Positions 1-11,949 of a stretch of DNA of 64,000 nucleotides are shown one piece after another; within the stretch, counting starts at the first letter, position 1; every line of letters begins with the position of its first letter. Below the pieces are notes generated by a model that did not search any database, had not been told where the DNA came from, and saw only the letters and a list, made by a program, of their open reading frames with translations. The stretch lies in the NCBI RefSeq assembly GCF_036884655.1, contig NC_088337.1:30099001-30163000 (forward strand). The letters run 5' to 3'. Position numbers and translations under genes: made by a program. Source of the stretch: Musa acuminata AAA Group. Its lineage: Eukaryota > Streptophyta > Magnoliopsida > Zingiberales > Musaceae.

Positions 1-83
1 TCCAGCACCTGGTGGAGCCGCTCCACCCCAGCCATCCGCTCCTTAGTGTCCTTGGCCCGCGCCATCTCCAGTGCCTCCTCCAT
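1..83 (-). CDS. CLASP: CLASP microtubule plus-end/cortical protein, 5' end only
   Basis: Reading the minus strand from the ATG at 83-81 gives a protein starting MEEALEMARAKDTKERMAGV and continuing with ERLHQVL to the window edge. This is nearly identical to the start of plant CLASP (CLIP-associated protein), as I recall that family: a roughly 1,400-residue TOG/HEAT-repeat protein that stabilises cortical microtubules and takes part in cell division and expansion. Only about 27 codons are inside the window; the remainder lies to the left. A second in-frame Met lies seven codons on, but the upstream one matches the family start. The 5' UTR and promoter must lie between about 84 and 700. No lesion is visible in the short piece. 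Confidence is limited only by length. Confidence 0.8.
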   Translation of the reverse strand, partial: MEEALEMARAKDTKERMAGVERLHQVL

Positions 84-2659
84 CGGAGCCCCGGCGAGAG
101 GAGCTCCGGTCTTGAACTATTAAGGCGACAACCAGGGCTCCGGATCTGGAATACGGTGACAGACGATCGGATCCGGTGGGATCTGTGGGCGAAACTTTTG
201 GCCACGGACAACTCGATCGACGGGGAGTGAGAGAGCGATCGAGCAACCCTGCAAGGGGGTAAGTTGCCTCTGGAGAGTCGAGACCTGAGAGAGTGGTTTC
301 CGTTTAAATATATGCCACTATCAATTTCAGGATTCACCACACTGCCACTGCCGTGTTCTCTTCTTTCTGCCCCTCCAAAGTGATGCGTAATCCACCGTGG
401 ATCCCTGATCTGGAAATATCTAACGGCGTACGTTATTCAGTCGCATACAATATCTATGCGACTAAAGTGGAAGGTTCTCGAAGTTACTATTTTGAATATA
501 ATAAATAAAAAAATATTTTTATAAAAATCAAAAACATATATAGTTGTTCGTAACGATCTATTATTAGACGTTGTAGATGGAAGAAGAAGAAGAAGTGTTA
601 CACGATCGTCGTATCGATGACTATACGGAATGATGTAACATGATCTCCGATCAATGCGATATGATACGACTTGCTTGCTTAGAACCTTGTGGAGTAAGAA
701 AAGAATCAACGTGAACATGGATTTGCTTGTTATTCAAATACAATTCAAGAGCATAATATAAGTCTCTGCTGCTCTGCAATTTTCCACCCTGTGAATGGAG
801 AGTTCTGCAGGGCTCTTCGGAGAATGCCACCACAAGGAAGGTTAATAGAAAGCTCTTGCTGCAAAAAGGAGGCCACCTAACTTTAGCTAACAGGCGATCT
901 GTGTTGCACTATTTTGTTGTTATCCACCAAACCATGAAATGATTGAATCAGCTCACCAATCTTCCAAGCTCGCGCTTCATCTCAGTGTTCTCTTTCTCTA
1001 TGTTATCGGGTACCTTTTTGGCGGATGCTGTGACCCATCTCCAGTTCTTCTTGTAGAGATATTTTGAAGCTGGTACTTCAAGTATGATGATCTCGAAGGA
1101 ACATTATCATCCACTAAAAATTATTTATATATATATATATAGGTGATTTTCCAAGAATAAATCTTCATTTTGGGTTTATCTAAAAGAGTATCTTCTTTAA
1201 TCTTTTCGAACAACATTCATAATTCATTAAACTCATTTTATAGAATTTTTTTAATGTATATAATATTTTAATTGAGATATTAAAAATATTATTGAAAAAC
1301 ATCATTAGTGACATTATATTATTATGTCTCTTTAGTCGTCATTGTTAGCTTGTAACTGATTTGATTAAGATTAGAAGTTTATTTTTGATTATTTATAATA
1401 TTTTTTAATTATATTTTATGGTTTTTTATTATGATAAATAAAAATAATATATTGTTATTCCTAAACTATTATAAATATTTATTTAAATCTTAGTATAATA
1501 TATCAAAGGTTTTGTGGTGTGTTTTATTCTATTTAATTCATTTATAGTGTTTTGAAGTAAACTTTATAATGTTTTATTACGGTGATAACAATATTATAAA
1601 CGGTTAAATCATTATGACGAGAAAAAGTACTATCAACTTTTTAAGAGATTATTGGGATATTTTATGAATTAGAGGGTACTTATTAGGGTTTATGAAAAAG
1701 TCAAAAGAAAAAATTTTTATATATCATCACCGTTTTTTTTTATTACATGTTTTTTTCCACCGTGGTGCGATTGACTCACTTATTGTGTTAAATAATCATT
1801 AATCCTTAATACCTCCAACCCAAATTAATTATAAATTATATAAATAAAAGCTGAGTCCATTGCTTTTAAGTTAGACTAATTATATATTACGTCTTATATT
1901 TGGATCATGATCTTTGTATTTTTTAAAATGAAATAAATAATTTTATTTATCCTAATATTATCATTTGTATTAACGAAAAACATAATACGTAAAACATAGT
2001 GCTAAATCGATATGAAAATAATAGACAAAAAAATAATTTTAATATCTTTTTCGTTTTCAATACGTCAAATGTTGAAATTACTTTTTTATTGATAAAGTTA
2101 CGAGAAACGTAAGGGATATTAAAATTATTTTTTTATCTTTCATTTTTACACCAATTCAGCACATGTCAATTTAACTTACAAAAATGAGATTATTTATTTG
2201 ATTTTTAAAATCATAGAGATCTATATGTAATTAACCCTATTAAGTTCATCGAGGTATTGTATTAATTATCTCATTAAACAGGTCGTAATATCGTAAAATA
2301 AAATAAAATTATAGTGAGTCAAGAATAATATAGTGGACTAAACCTTTAAATCATTTTTTTATTAGAATATTATTACATCACAAGTGTAAGAACTCCTCGA
2401 GCTGGCTTGAGTTAGCCCAAACTTGCAATCGGGTCATGTCGGTTGGGGTTGGGCTAGTCATGGCTCGATCGAATCGACTTGGGTAGTTCGATGTCGGATT
2501 GGCCCTCCAAATCCTCTGAAGAACACGGGAGACATGGATGAATGGCTCTCCTTGACCATCACCCAATCAGCTCTCTGTCCTCTCCCACCAATCTTCTCTG
2601 CCATCGGCCTCTCTCATCGCCTGGCCCTCCTTCCTCTCCACCGTTCTTGAACCTTGAGG
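84..2659. other. CLASP upstream region and AT-rich spacer up to PSB28
   Basis: No supported gene. The first 300 bases are GC-rich and probably hold the CLASP 5' UTR and promoter. From about 1100 to 2370 the sequence is strongly AT-rich with short A/T runs and a small (TA)n near 1122-1140. Bases 2390-2659 become GC-richer and probably contain the PSB28 promoter and 5' UTR. Short open frames here match no family I know. Confidence 0.5.
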
Positions 2660-5132
2660 ATGTCGGCGGTGCACTCTGTCGCTGTTTCTTCTTCGGCCGT
2701 CTCCAGATGCCCCAAGAACCATCACTCTCTCCCAGGTCTCTCGCTCTCCGTGTGTGGATCTGTTTTGATAACAGAAACTCGTTCTTGAATGTTGACAAAG
2801 TTGATCGAAATCTGCGTTTTCCGTCTTGAGAAGTGGCGATTTGTGAATCAGTTTCCCTGTTTTATTGCGTGTGTGCTTTAGGAGTGCAGAGAGAAACATT
2901 GGTAGAATTATGTAGAATGCTCAGAAAATGGCCGGTCTTGGCAATCAGAAAGTGGTAGGAGAATGAAGTGTGTGTCGAAATTCTGTTGCTTATAGACTAC
3001 AATCACTAACAGTTGGTTTTGATTTCTAGATTGAACTTTGTACTATAGATGTGGCTTTGCTGTCATCCCACTCTTCCTTTTCATATAGCTCTGATTAGCT
3101 TATCAAATATGAACCTGTGATGTTTTGAAAGGATGCTTTTCAAGTGATTATAGCAAATTTTCAAGTGGTTTGTCATACAAGGACTTGGAAAATTTTCAAG
3201 TGACTATAACAAAAACTATAGATTCTATTTTGTAGATACAAAACAAATTTGTTCTTGCGACTTATATAGTAGCTTGAACATTTGTTAAGATGGTGTCCTT
3301 AAATTTCTTGGCCTTCACCTTAGTATGCATGGGAAGCACCTGCGCTTAATTGAATAAATTTGGTAAGGGTACTATTGGCTAAATAGACATGGTAACATTT
3401 GTTAGAACTTTTCTTAGAGTTAAAATCTTACACTCCACTATGAATGCTAGTTATGACTTTTGGATGTCAAACTTTCAAGTGCCAACGAAGAGTGCCATAA
3501 TCTCCCTCTAGTATAATTGTAACTACTCTAGTTGTGTTACTGTGCAAATTTTTTACTGCATCAAAAGCATCATAAATGATGAGAAAATGGATTTTGTGCA
3601 TCAAACACTTTGTAGTTTCGTAATTGTTATTATCTGCATTCATCTGTTGATAAACTTAAGTTAACTCAACATTCGAAATATTGGAGTCGTTGTGTCATTA
3701 GCTTAGGATTTACCTCTTGACCATAGGCTTTATTTTGTGGAGCAGTATGTGCTAGTGAGGCCGATGGAAATCTTATAAGAATTTGGGACCCCAAGGAGAC
3801 TAGGGCATTTGTTGCTTGGAACATGTTTGGATTTATTTTTATACTAGACCATCCAAAAAGTTGTTGCTTAATGGGAAGCTTAATCTGACGGGTCCAAATT
3901 GTGAACAGAAGCTTAGATACAGTATACCATCATTTGCAATCTCCATTTATATGTATCTGATGGCACTAGATCTGGAGGTCTTTGGAAAGTCCAATGCACT
4001 TTCTTTCTTTGATCAGACATGCTAAAAGAAATTCCTTTTGACATCTGTTAAAAGCAATTCCGTTTTTAGCAGTCTTAAATCTGCAAGACTTGAATCAAAA
4101 CTCTTAATATCCTGTTGTCGTCCAATTAACCTCACCATGAAACGTTGGCCCATAAATATAAATTATTATTGGTCAGGTTATCGATGTCGAATCTTGATGA
4201 TAAATTCCAACCCTGGTGTCCTGTACTCATTTCTATGAACAATTTTTCTTGGTTAGAAGCAAGAACAGCATATCTATTTCTTCATGCCAGGACGGTCCAA
4301 TTTTGGCACAATTATTTATAAATGCACATCTTGTTAGATTTCTCGAGCATAACTGTGGAGTACCATCAACCGTTCCAAAGAAATTTTACAAGAAATTTCA
4401 AGGACACTCAGGGCGAAACCGAAGGGAAATTCAAATATATGAGGTTTTTATGATCGAAACAGATTGACAGCTCATTGATACATTAGTTGACTTTTATCAC
4501 ACTTGTTATTGTTGCAGTTTCTTCTATGAATAGTACTGTTCTAGCTGATTTTTAAGCATAAACAATGTTCATGGCGTGCTTGGTTATTGTGTGCTACCAT
4601 GTCTTTACATTTGATATCCTCTGCTTAATCTTAATTCTGAACTTCTCGGTGTTTTACAGCATCAATGTCTCTCCCTACAACTGCTCGCCCAATTTTTCGT
4701 TCTGCTTTCAGTGGTGTATCTTTGCATCTTCCTCCTCCAAAAGTGATTCCAAGACGAAATTCGTATGTCTCCAAGGTGACTGTGATGATGGCCAAGCCAG
4801 CGATTCAGTTCATCCAAGGAACTGATGAACAGACAGTACCAGATGTGAGACTAACCAAATCGAGAGACGGTACGAATGGTGTCGCAATATTTACCTTCGA
4901 TCAACCCTCTGTCTTTGACTCATCAAGCGAGCTGGGTGACATCACTGGATTCTACATGATCGATGAGGAAGGTGTGCTTCAGTCGGTTGATGTGAGTGCC
5001 AAGTTCATCAATGGAAAGCCTGCAAGAATAGAAGCCAAGTATGTGATGCGGAGTCTGCGAGACTGGGACAGATTCATGAGGTTCATGGAGAGGTACTCTC
5101 AAGCAAATGGTTTACAGTTTGTGAAAAAATGA
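2660..5132 (+). CDS. PSB28: Photosystem II reaction centre Psb28 protein, chloroplastic
   Basis: Two exons, 2660-2735 and 4660-5132, joined by a 1.9-kb GT-AG intron with phase 1, giving 182 residues. Exon 1 plus the start of exon 2 is a Ser/Arg-rich chloroplast transit peptide beginning [16 protein letters not shown]. The mature part contains the Psb28 signatures [46 protein letters not shown] and the C-terminal [19 protein letters not shown]. Psb28 binds photosystem II assembly intermediates on the stromal side near CP47 and is thought to influence PSII biogenesis and chlorophyll protein synthesis. The start was chosen because it supplies the transit peptide in frame; the Met at 4665 inside exon 2 would shorten it. 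The coding sequence looks intact and full length. The intron contains a WD40-like fragment (see findings). Confidence 0.93.
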
Positions 5133-5645
5133 GGTGGCCTCCATCCTCCATTTTTCATAAATCCAACTGGTAATATGTCTAATTATATTATTCAAAAATG
5201 TAAATTTTTGTTCAATGTTGCTTATATTCAATTGAAAGATGTACCTCAACATATGAGAATGATTAGAAAGTCCATCTCAAATGAAGTTTATTTGAATTTT
5301 CCTGTGTTTAACACATATCTACCAGCAGTCAGGTAGATACCGATGGTGTTCCACAAGTGATCATTGTGACTACCTCTACTATTCTGCTTTCTTTCTCTCT
5401 TCATCGAAGCCTCTTCCTCTTGTCATAGTATTAGGCTACTTCAGGACATCGAGATTTGCAAAGTTCACAAGTTCATTGATTGTGTTTGACAAGATTACGG
5501 GCAAATCGAATCCAACATCAGGAACTTGAACACACTTGAAAGCTCGATCATGTTGGCCTAAGATGATGTTAATGCAATTTTCTTTATTTCTAATAATTTT
5601 ATAATTATATTTCTAATAAAACAACAGCAACAACATGTGGAGAAC
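5133..5645. other. Intergenic spacer between convergent PSB28 and GPR107-like genes
   Basis: About 500 bases separating two convergent genes, so it should hold both 3' UTRs and polyadenylation regions. It is AT-rich with no coding signal. No strong terminator or repeat is visible. Confidence 0.5.
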
Positions 5646-7065
5646 TCAAAGCTCGAAGGCCTCTTCTTCCATCTCCAAAACTCCTGCAGCGGCTTCCTCC
5701 TCCTCGTCCCCAACAAAAAGGTAGGGGTTCTTCTCCACCGGCCGGAAATTGTGGAAGACGAAGACGTAGAAGGCGAAGCTTGCGCCCTCCATGGCTGCGT
5801 AAGCACACCAGTGGTATCTGTAATTAAGCAGCCTTCCAGATGCAGGGACTATGATTCTTGTGAAGTATAGATAGCTCACGACCACCAGATAGAACTGTTT
5901 GAAGAGGTTGAGCTTCTCCAGGTTCCTCGCCGCCTTGCCGTCGGTCTTGGAAGCCTCTCGGAGGCTCCGAATGGACCATATGATGGGGAAGAAGACGGCG
6001 CAGCAGCAGATGATGTCCACCAACAGGAAGATTTGGTTCCACGTCAGCCAATCCTTCTTCGTCGGCCCGGTCTCGCCGATCACGACCGAAGCGATGTTCT
6101 CGATGACTTGCATCGGGATCACGATCTTTAGAACATTCTTCTCTCGCTCCTGCATCGCCAAACCATAAGATCGTTGCTGTTGCTTCATCCGTTCCAATCT
6201 TTGTAAGCATGTATAGGGTGCGTGTACGGCGACAGACCTGCAAGTATGGCTTCAAGAAGGACCACCCGGTGCCGATGAGGACGATCACCGTGAAAAGCAA
6301 CACCCCCTTGAAGAACCCAAACACGTAGAAGGCGACGTCCCAGCCATGCGGCGTCCCCGTCTTCTTCACGTACCACAAGTCCTCGGCGGCGCAAAGCAGC
6401 TTGAGACCCTTGAACAGTAGCAACGCCCCCATCGCGACGTGGATCTTGTCCACCGTTGCCCGCTCCTTGATGCAGACGACAGCCCATGCCAGTAGGAACA
6501 CCAGGTAGACCACGGAGAACGTGAAGTACATCTTCGGCAGTGGCTTCCTCCCCGCCGGTAGGTAGTCCTTGGTGCTGCCGTCCATGTTGTACATCTCGGT
6601 CCGCACGTCCATGGTGGTCTCGACGCCGGCGTTGCAACTGCCGAACAGGAGGCTGTACTCGTCGGGATCCTCGATGTCGACCGACCGGCTGAGGCTGGCG
6701 TCGGTCCCGAGGTCCTTGAACCTGAGAACGGACGTCACGAAGTGGCTGGAGAGGGGGCAGTAGCGGACGGCGTGCTCCGACTCGTTGGCGAGAAGGGGGA
6801 AGTGCGTAACGGGGACGAGGAAGAAGCCCATCGTGGAAAGGTCCACGTTGTAGTCCTTCGCTTGGGGAGGCGGCTTCCACGAGGCGCCATGGACGGAGAC
6901 GACGGCATGGCCGCCGCGAGAATAGCCAAATTGCTCGAAGAGGATGAGAGGCCTCGAGTCCGACACGATGTGGATGTGCTTGATCTCGGAGAGAGACAAG
7001 GGGACGAGGGAGAAGAACAGGAGGCAGTAGACAACATATGGCTTGAAGGAACGGAGAGGTCCCAT
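5646..7065 (-). CDS. GPR107/lung seven-transmembrane receptor-like protein
   Basis: Two exons on the minus strand, 7065-6238 and 6149-5646, with an 88-bp intron (CTTGCAG/GTCTGT ... GATGCAG/GAGCGA), giving 443 residues. The protein has a signal peptide (starting MGPLRSFKPYVVYCLLFF), a roughly 170-residue lumenal domain with SDSRPLILFEQFGYSRGGHA, then seven hydrophobic segments from PKMYFTFSVVYLVFLLAW onward. The conserved block CCCAVFFPIIWSIRSL plus EASKTDGKAARNLEKL is diagnostic of the lung-7TM/GPR107 family. The acidic tail EEEEAAAGVL ends in EEEAFEL. Plant members (called candidate GPCRs) are probably Golgi or endosomal trafficking proteins; GPCR activity is not proven. An ATG 39 codons upstream is in frame, but the chosen Met directly precedes the signal peptide. 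No lesions seen. Confidence 0.88.
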
Positions 7066-8253
7066 GAAGAATGATGTGAAACAAAAATTGAGGCTGCAAA
7101 TAAACCGGACTTGGAATTTGTGATCTGTTCTGCGGAGGAGGAAGGAGGGAGGACGACGAGCTGGAGCAAACGGGCTCGCCATGCACGGCGTGTTTTGTGG
7201 GATGGATTTGACTGTTTCGCATGGCTAACACAGTTGCAACACAAATAAACAACGTAAGGTAAATTGGTTTGAATTTAATTTTATAAGATGTTAGGTTCCA
7301 TCGAGCTAATTTCATATTAGCTCGGTAGTAAGAGATTATTATAAAAATAAAATAATTAATTTTACTTTCATCAGTTTTAGTGAGAGAAAATACGTGATAG
7401 CATAGTATGAAAATGATGATAATGAATAATGACATCATAAGTAAAGGTTGTGATGATGGTTGATGACAATGCCGTGATGGTTGACCTTGTCGATATCGAT
7501 ACAAACATCAACAACAACAAGAAGAAAAAGGAGACAAAGCAATGGCACATTTGTATTAACACGAGAGGAGGAAGATAAGACACTTGAGATAAAATAATAC
7601 TACGTCATTCATGCACGTATTGTATCTTCAATCGATAAAACCAATAACATTAAAATAAATAAGATTAAATATTTTATTTATAAAAATTTTAAATCTAAAG
7701 ATTAAAATGCTAAATATGTCTAACCATGTAAGATAATATGATCAAATTAAACTTATTGGCTAAGATTTGAAAATAAATGTTGTATTCATAGGATCACACG
7801 AAGATACGGAGTGGATAAGAGAGAACAGATTAAAGAACAAATTATCTGAAAATAAGGTGTATAAATCCAAGAGAAGAATGCACCCCCAAATACTTGAAGA
7901 GATATACAACCTTATACCATCCTCTTCAGGGAAAACCTTCTCCTATTTACATCACCAACACCAGAGTTCAAAGAAGTAAACAGAAGCTAATACCTACACA
8001 TCCTCCTCCCTGTGACATTATACCATTTCACCCATCTTTCCATTTTATCCCACCTCCAGATTTATTCATTTACATCACCCATATACCCATTACCTTGTCC
8101 CAGAAACCCTTGTAGCTTTACTTTCACCACCAGTATACCACCACCACCACCACCACCACCTCAAATGAGAAGAGCAAAGACAGGTACTAAACAAAACATT
8201 ATTTTTCGTTTGTGGTTTTTTTTTTCTTCGTCCTCCAAAACTGGTCAATTCGA
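7066..8253. other. GPR107-like 5' region and spacer to the WAV3-like 3' end
   Basis: Contains the upstream region of the GPR107-like gene and, toward 8253, the 3' UTR of the WAV3-like gene. The stretch 7260-7780 is AT-rich. A (CAC)n run at about 8139-8162 creates a spurious poly-His/poly-Pro reading frame. No gene supported. Confidence 0.45.
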
Positions 8254-11200
8254 TTACCTTGGCTGTAGTTGCGAAGGGATGGACCTTGTAGGATGCATCG
8301 GAGGAGCAGGAGACCGAGCTGAGTAGCACGATGTCTGTGAACGACGTAGCATGTCAACCATCAATGGTGTCTGATAAGCATGGATGAGAGTTTCACTGTA
8401 GGTCGAGTCCCCACGCATGGTTGCTCTCTGTGACGAGTGTGAGCTCAGTCCTGACAGCACATAAGCACGCCCTGAAGCTTCGTATCTCTGCCGGCTTGCC
8501 ATCCTACCTTGCATCTCTCTCAGTTCCGCATCCAGAGCTAAGCAAAGTCGGTCATTTGATTGTGCTGCCAGGGACTCGGAGAGTATCTTTCGACGCTGCT
8601 CTAATATTGAAACCGCATCAGAGAGGGCACCTCGCTCTGCAGCAGCCCTTGCATCTGATATTGCCTCAGCAGTTTGGATCCGGTTCCTTTCACGGTCAAC
8701 CTCAATTGAGGGAGTTTGGAACAAAACAACTTCTGGCCTCTGAATTCTCACTTCTTTAACCTCCAAATGAACAATATCATTTGAGATTGGATCTCTGTAG
8801 GCAGAGGCCACCTTAAGGAGTAAGATCTCTTCCATGTGGGGTGGAACATTTACAGAAACCAGGAAATCCCTCTCTTCATCAGCATAAAGGTCACCTACAT
8901 AGATGAATCCAGTGCGAGCATCACTTGACAACTGATTTCTATAGCTACCTGATTTGATGGGAGCAAGCCGCACACCGGGATGCATACACTCCACATCCAA
9001 CCACATCTCTTGCACAACCACACTCAGGAGGCCACCAATGCATTGTGCAAAGGCATTCTGAATGAGAACTTCAGATTCAATAAAAGAGAAAGTTCCTCCA
9101 GAAACTGTTGCAATTGTGTGCATGGCAGCAGAATCATGGTCCACACCAAAACCAAAGGTATGGACCGGTATTGCTGTGCCACCAAGAATTGAGGACGGAA
9201 CAAGTGATTTGTAGTTCAGTTCTGAAAGCTGTGCTCCACTAGCACTTGAGGAGAAAGTGTAAGTGTCCCGGCCATCAGAGAGAAGGATGATGCTGCACAC
9301 TGAATTCTTCTCCTTCCGTTCCTCAATCACCTTGACTCCTTTCCTGAGGCCTTCTGCAATGTTTGTTCCACCACTGGACACCAGAGAATTGACAGCCTGC
9401 AAAGCCTGCTGTCTACCAGAGTCAGACATCCGACACAGATGGAAGAGTCGGCGTGCAGTTGATGAGAAGGCAATGACTGAAAGGCGATCAGATGGCCCAA
9501 GGTTTTGGATCACAAAACTCATGGCACGCTTAAGAAGTGCCAACTTTGTGCCAGCCATGCTGCCGCTGACATCAAGCACAGTGACCAGGTCTATCGGAGC
9601 ACGAGAGTTTTGTGGCACTGTAGAGCTTGCGATGAGATTCCTGCTAGGACTCAGTTTCATGCTAACATGAGGAGCCTTCAAATGGATCAGGACAGCAAAA
9701 TCCTCCAGTGATGCTGATTGCTGAATAGCTGAGAATTCAGGATGTGTGTTGACCTCTACTATCTTAGGACAATTTTGTTGGGAACTTCTAGCTGTTTCAG
9801 ATAGAATATCTAGAGGCTCATCATCATTAAAATTGGTTGGTTCTGCACCACGAAAGCCAGAAGAAAACTGATGGTGCCGCCTGTTTGCAGACTCTGCAGG
9901 AGGAAGCCGGTGCACGACAGCTACACGGCCTTCTTCCTGGGGCCAATTGACTGGGTTTACTCTGGCTCTCCCATGAGGATGCTCAGAAGATAGGGAGCCT
10001 TGGAAGGGGATCTCTTTCCAAGTGGCTTTGCAAAGTGGGCAGACGTAGTTCCCATGCTTCACATTTGAGGTGATGCAATGAAAATGGAACTTGTGGGAGC
10101 ACTCAGCAGTGAAGAGTGCATGACCATCTCCCACTTTCATGGATCCAAGACAAATAGCACATGTTTTCTGAAAAAAGAAAGCATCGAATATTAGGGAACT
10201 CAAGTGTAAACAAACTACAACAGTGAGTAGATTAACGGCAAGGTTAATTAAAATCTGAATATAAAACAACATTAAATAACTAAAATTGAATATATATTAA
10301 GCTAAAAATGAAAACAAAGAGAGCTCAGATGTCATGCCATAAGCAGACATGTACTTTTCTTAATTACTTATCAAAAGCTTTAGTTGGAATCGCAGTCATT
10401 GATGGGCAACCTTTCACCCTAAAAGAGCATTAGCAGTACTATAGAATTTAGTACTGACTATACATATTAAGTACAAATCACTAAAAAAATGTTATAGACA
10501 AATGAAACATGCAAGACTTTTGGACAGCAAGGAAGGTCTTGAAACCAATTACTGTAATGGAGGATGACATGAAGAAGTAAGAAATATTGTTGAAATCTCA
10601 GCTTGCAGATTTGCAAGATTTCAACTTCTGTTTCCCACAGTTTGCTATATCTGATTCAAGGCTGCATCAGAGTAGAAGTGCATAGATTGGTAGCAGAATG
10701 CACAAGAAATCAACCAAAAACCTCAATAATGAAAAAGAAACATGGCGATGGCATTGTTAATGTCAGTAGTGTGTGAACAAGAAACACAAACCATATTAGA
10801 CTTCCAAATTATTGTCTCAACATCATCTAACAATAGTGTTAAACATTCAATAGTGTTCTTTACGTTTCTGATAAACCAAGGCACAGAAGCATCAAATCAA
10901 CAGGTGAATGCAATTTTGCCCCCAAACCTCAGCATTTGAGGCAAAGCTGTTCAAGAAAAGATAAAGCCTGATACAAGTTCCAAAGCATATGGCTTACCCA
11001 ACCGTTCCAAAGGTTATTTGTCCAGCTGAAGCAAGCAAATCTTATTTTCGCCTAAAAAAGAAGCAAATTTACGAGTATTTCTGATGCAATTTGGTCTCCT
11101 AGAACAGACAAGCAGGCACTATGCTCTATTCAACGAACAGGACAATGAGCTAATTAAGGAAACTTTTTGACCGGTCCACCAAAATCGATACAAAATCATT

Positions 11201-11949
11201 GTTATTTTCTAATGAAATCGCTTCGAAGTTTGTCCATGGAACTGTTATCCGAAATGGTCAACAGAGACAACTTTCAAAGAGTAATCCAAAACAAAGCAAG
11301 TCTTCACATGAAACAGTCGACCGGCCTTAGCATGTTAGAAGCCATTGATGCAACGAAATAAAGGAATCAACAGGTTTTGCGCTGTCTCTCCTTTTCTTTT
11401 TTTACCAACAAAAGCAACAATAAAAGAGGCTTACAAAGCAAAAAGGGAGGAACCAGAGACATTATCACCAGTTTGCAAGTACATTGCAAAAGAGGGGGAA
11501 AAAGCAAAAGAAATAGAGCAATTTTCGGGAAGAGTGCAAGCACAAACACCCAATCCATCACCATTTGTATGCGTAAATCTCCAAATGAATCCACCAAAAA
11601 CAAAAAGCGAGAGAGAGAGAGAGACTTATCCTCTCAACCAAAAAACAAGAAAACAACAGATATGAACGAAAAACCCAACCTTTGACGATCTGATGCCGGA
11701 TTTAGGTAGCCGGAGGCCTCCCGAAGACGGCGTGGGAGTCGACGGCATCAACGCTAGGAACTCCGATGCCCCCGAAGACCCCGCCGGGGACGACATCGCA
11801 GTCGCAGCGGCGTCGGAGGCCCTCCGTCCGTAACCCAGCCCAGCGAGCCGGCACCCGTCGTCCTCCTCCTCCTCGCCCATTGCTCGCGGGACGTGGACGC
11901 AGAGGTTGAACCCCATTGCCCTCTTCGCCTTCCTCCACATACTCCCCAT
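8254..11949 (-). CDS. WAV3/EDA40-type E3 ubiquitin ligase with RING and VWA domains
   Basis: Two exons on the minus strand, 11949-11680 and 10167-8254, joined by a 1.5-kb intron with phase 0 (TCAAAG/GTTGGG ... TTTTCAG/AAAACATG), giving 727 residues. Exon 1 begins MGSMWRKAKRAMGFNLCVHV and ends STPTPSSGGLRLPKSG, both typical of the WAV3 family. Residues 93-136 form a C3H2C3 RING (CAIC, ECSHKFHFHC, CPLC). A von Willebrand A domain follows from about residue 282, with the MIDAS sequence DVSGSM and later LLSDGRDTY. Family members are E3 ligases linked in Arabidopsis to root wavy growth, gravitropism and embryo-sac development. The last codons sit beside a possible splice donor (AAGGTAATC), so a tiny extra 3' exon cannot be excluded, but the ending QLQPR-stop is plausible. 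Confidence 0.9.

Noticed and set aside
6185..7504. Minus-strand 439-codon frame overlapping the GPR107-like gene
   Set aside because: Shadow frame of the real GC-rich exon; Arg/Pro-rich with no domain.
8090..8329. Poly-Trp/poly-Pro/poly-His frames near 8139-8162
   Set aside because: Translation of a (CAC)n run in the probable WAV3-like 3' UTR.
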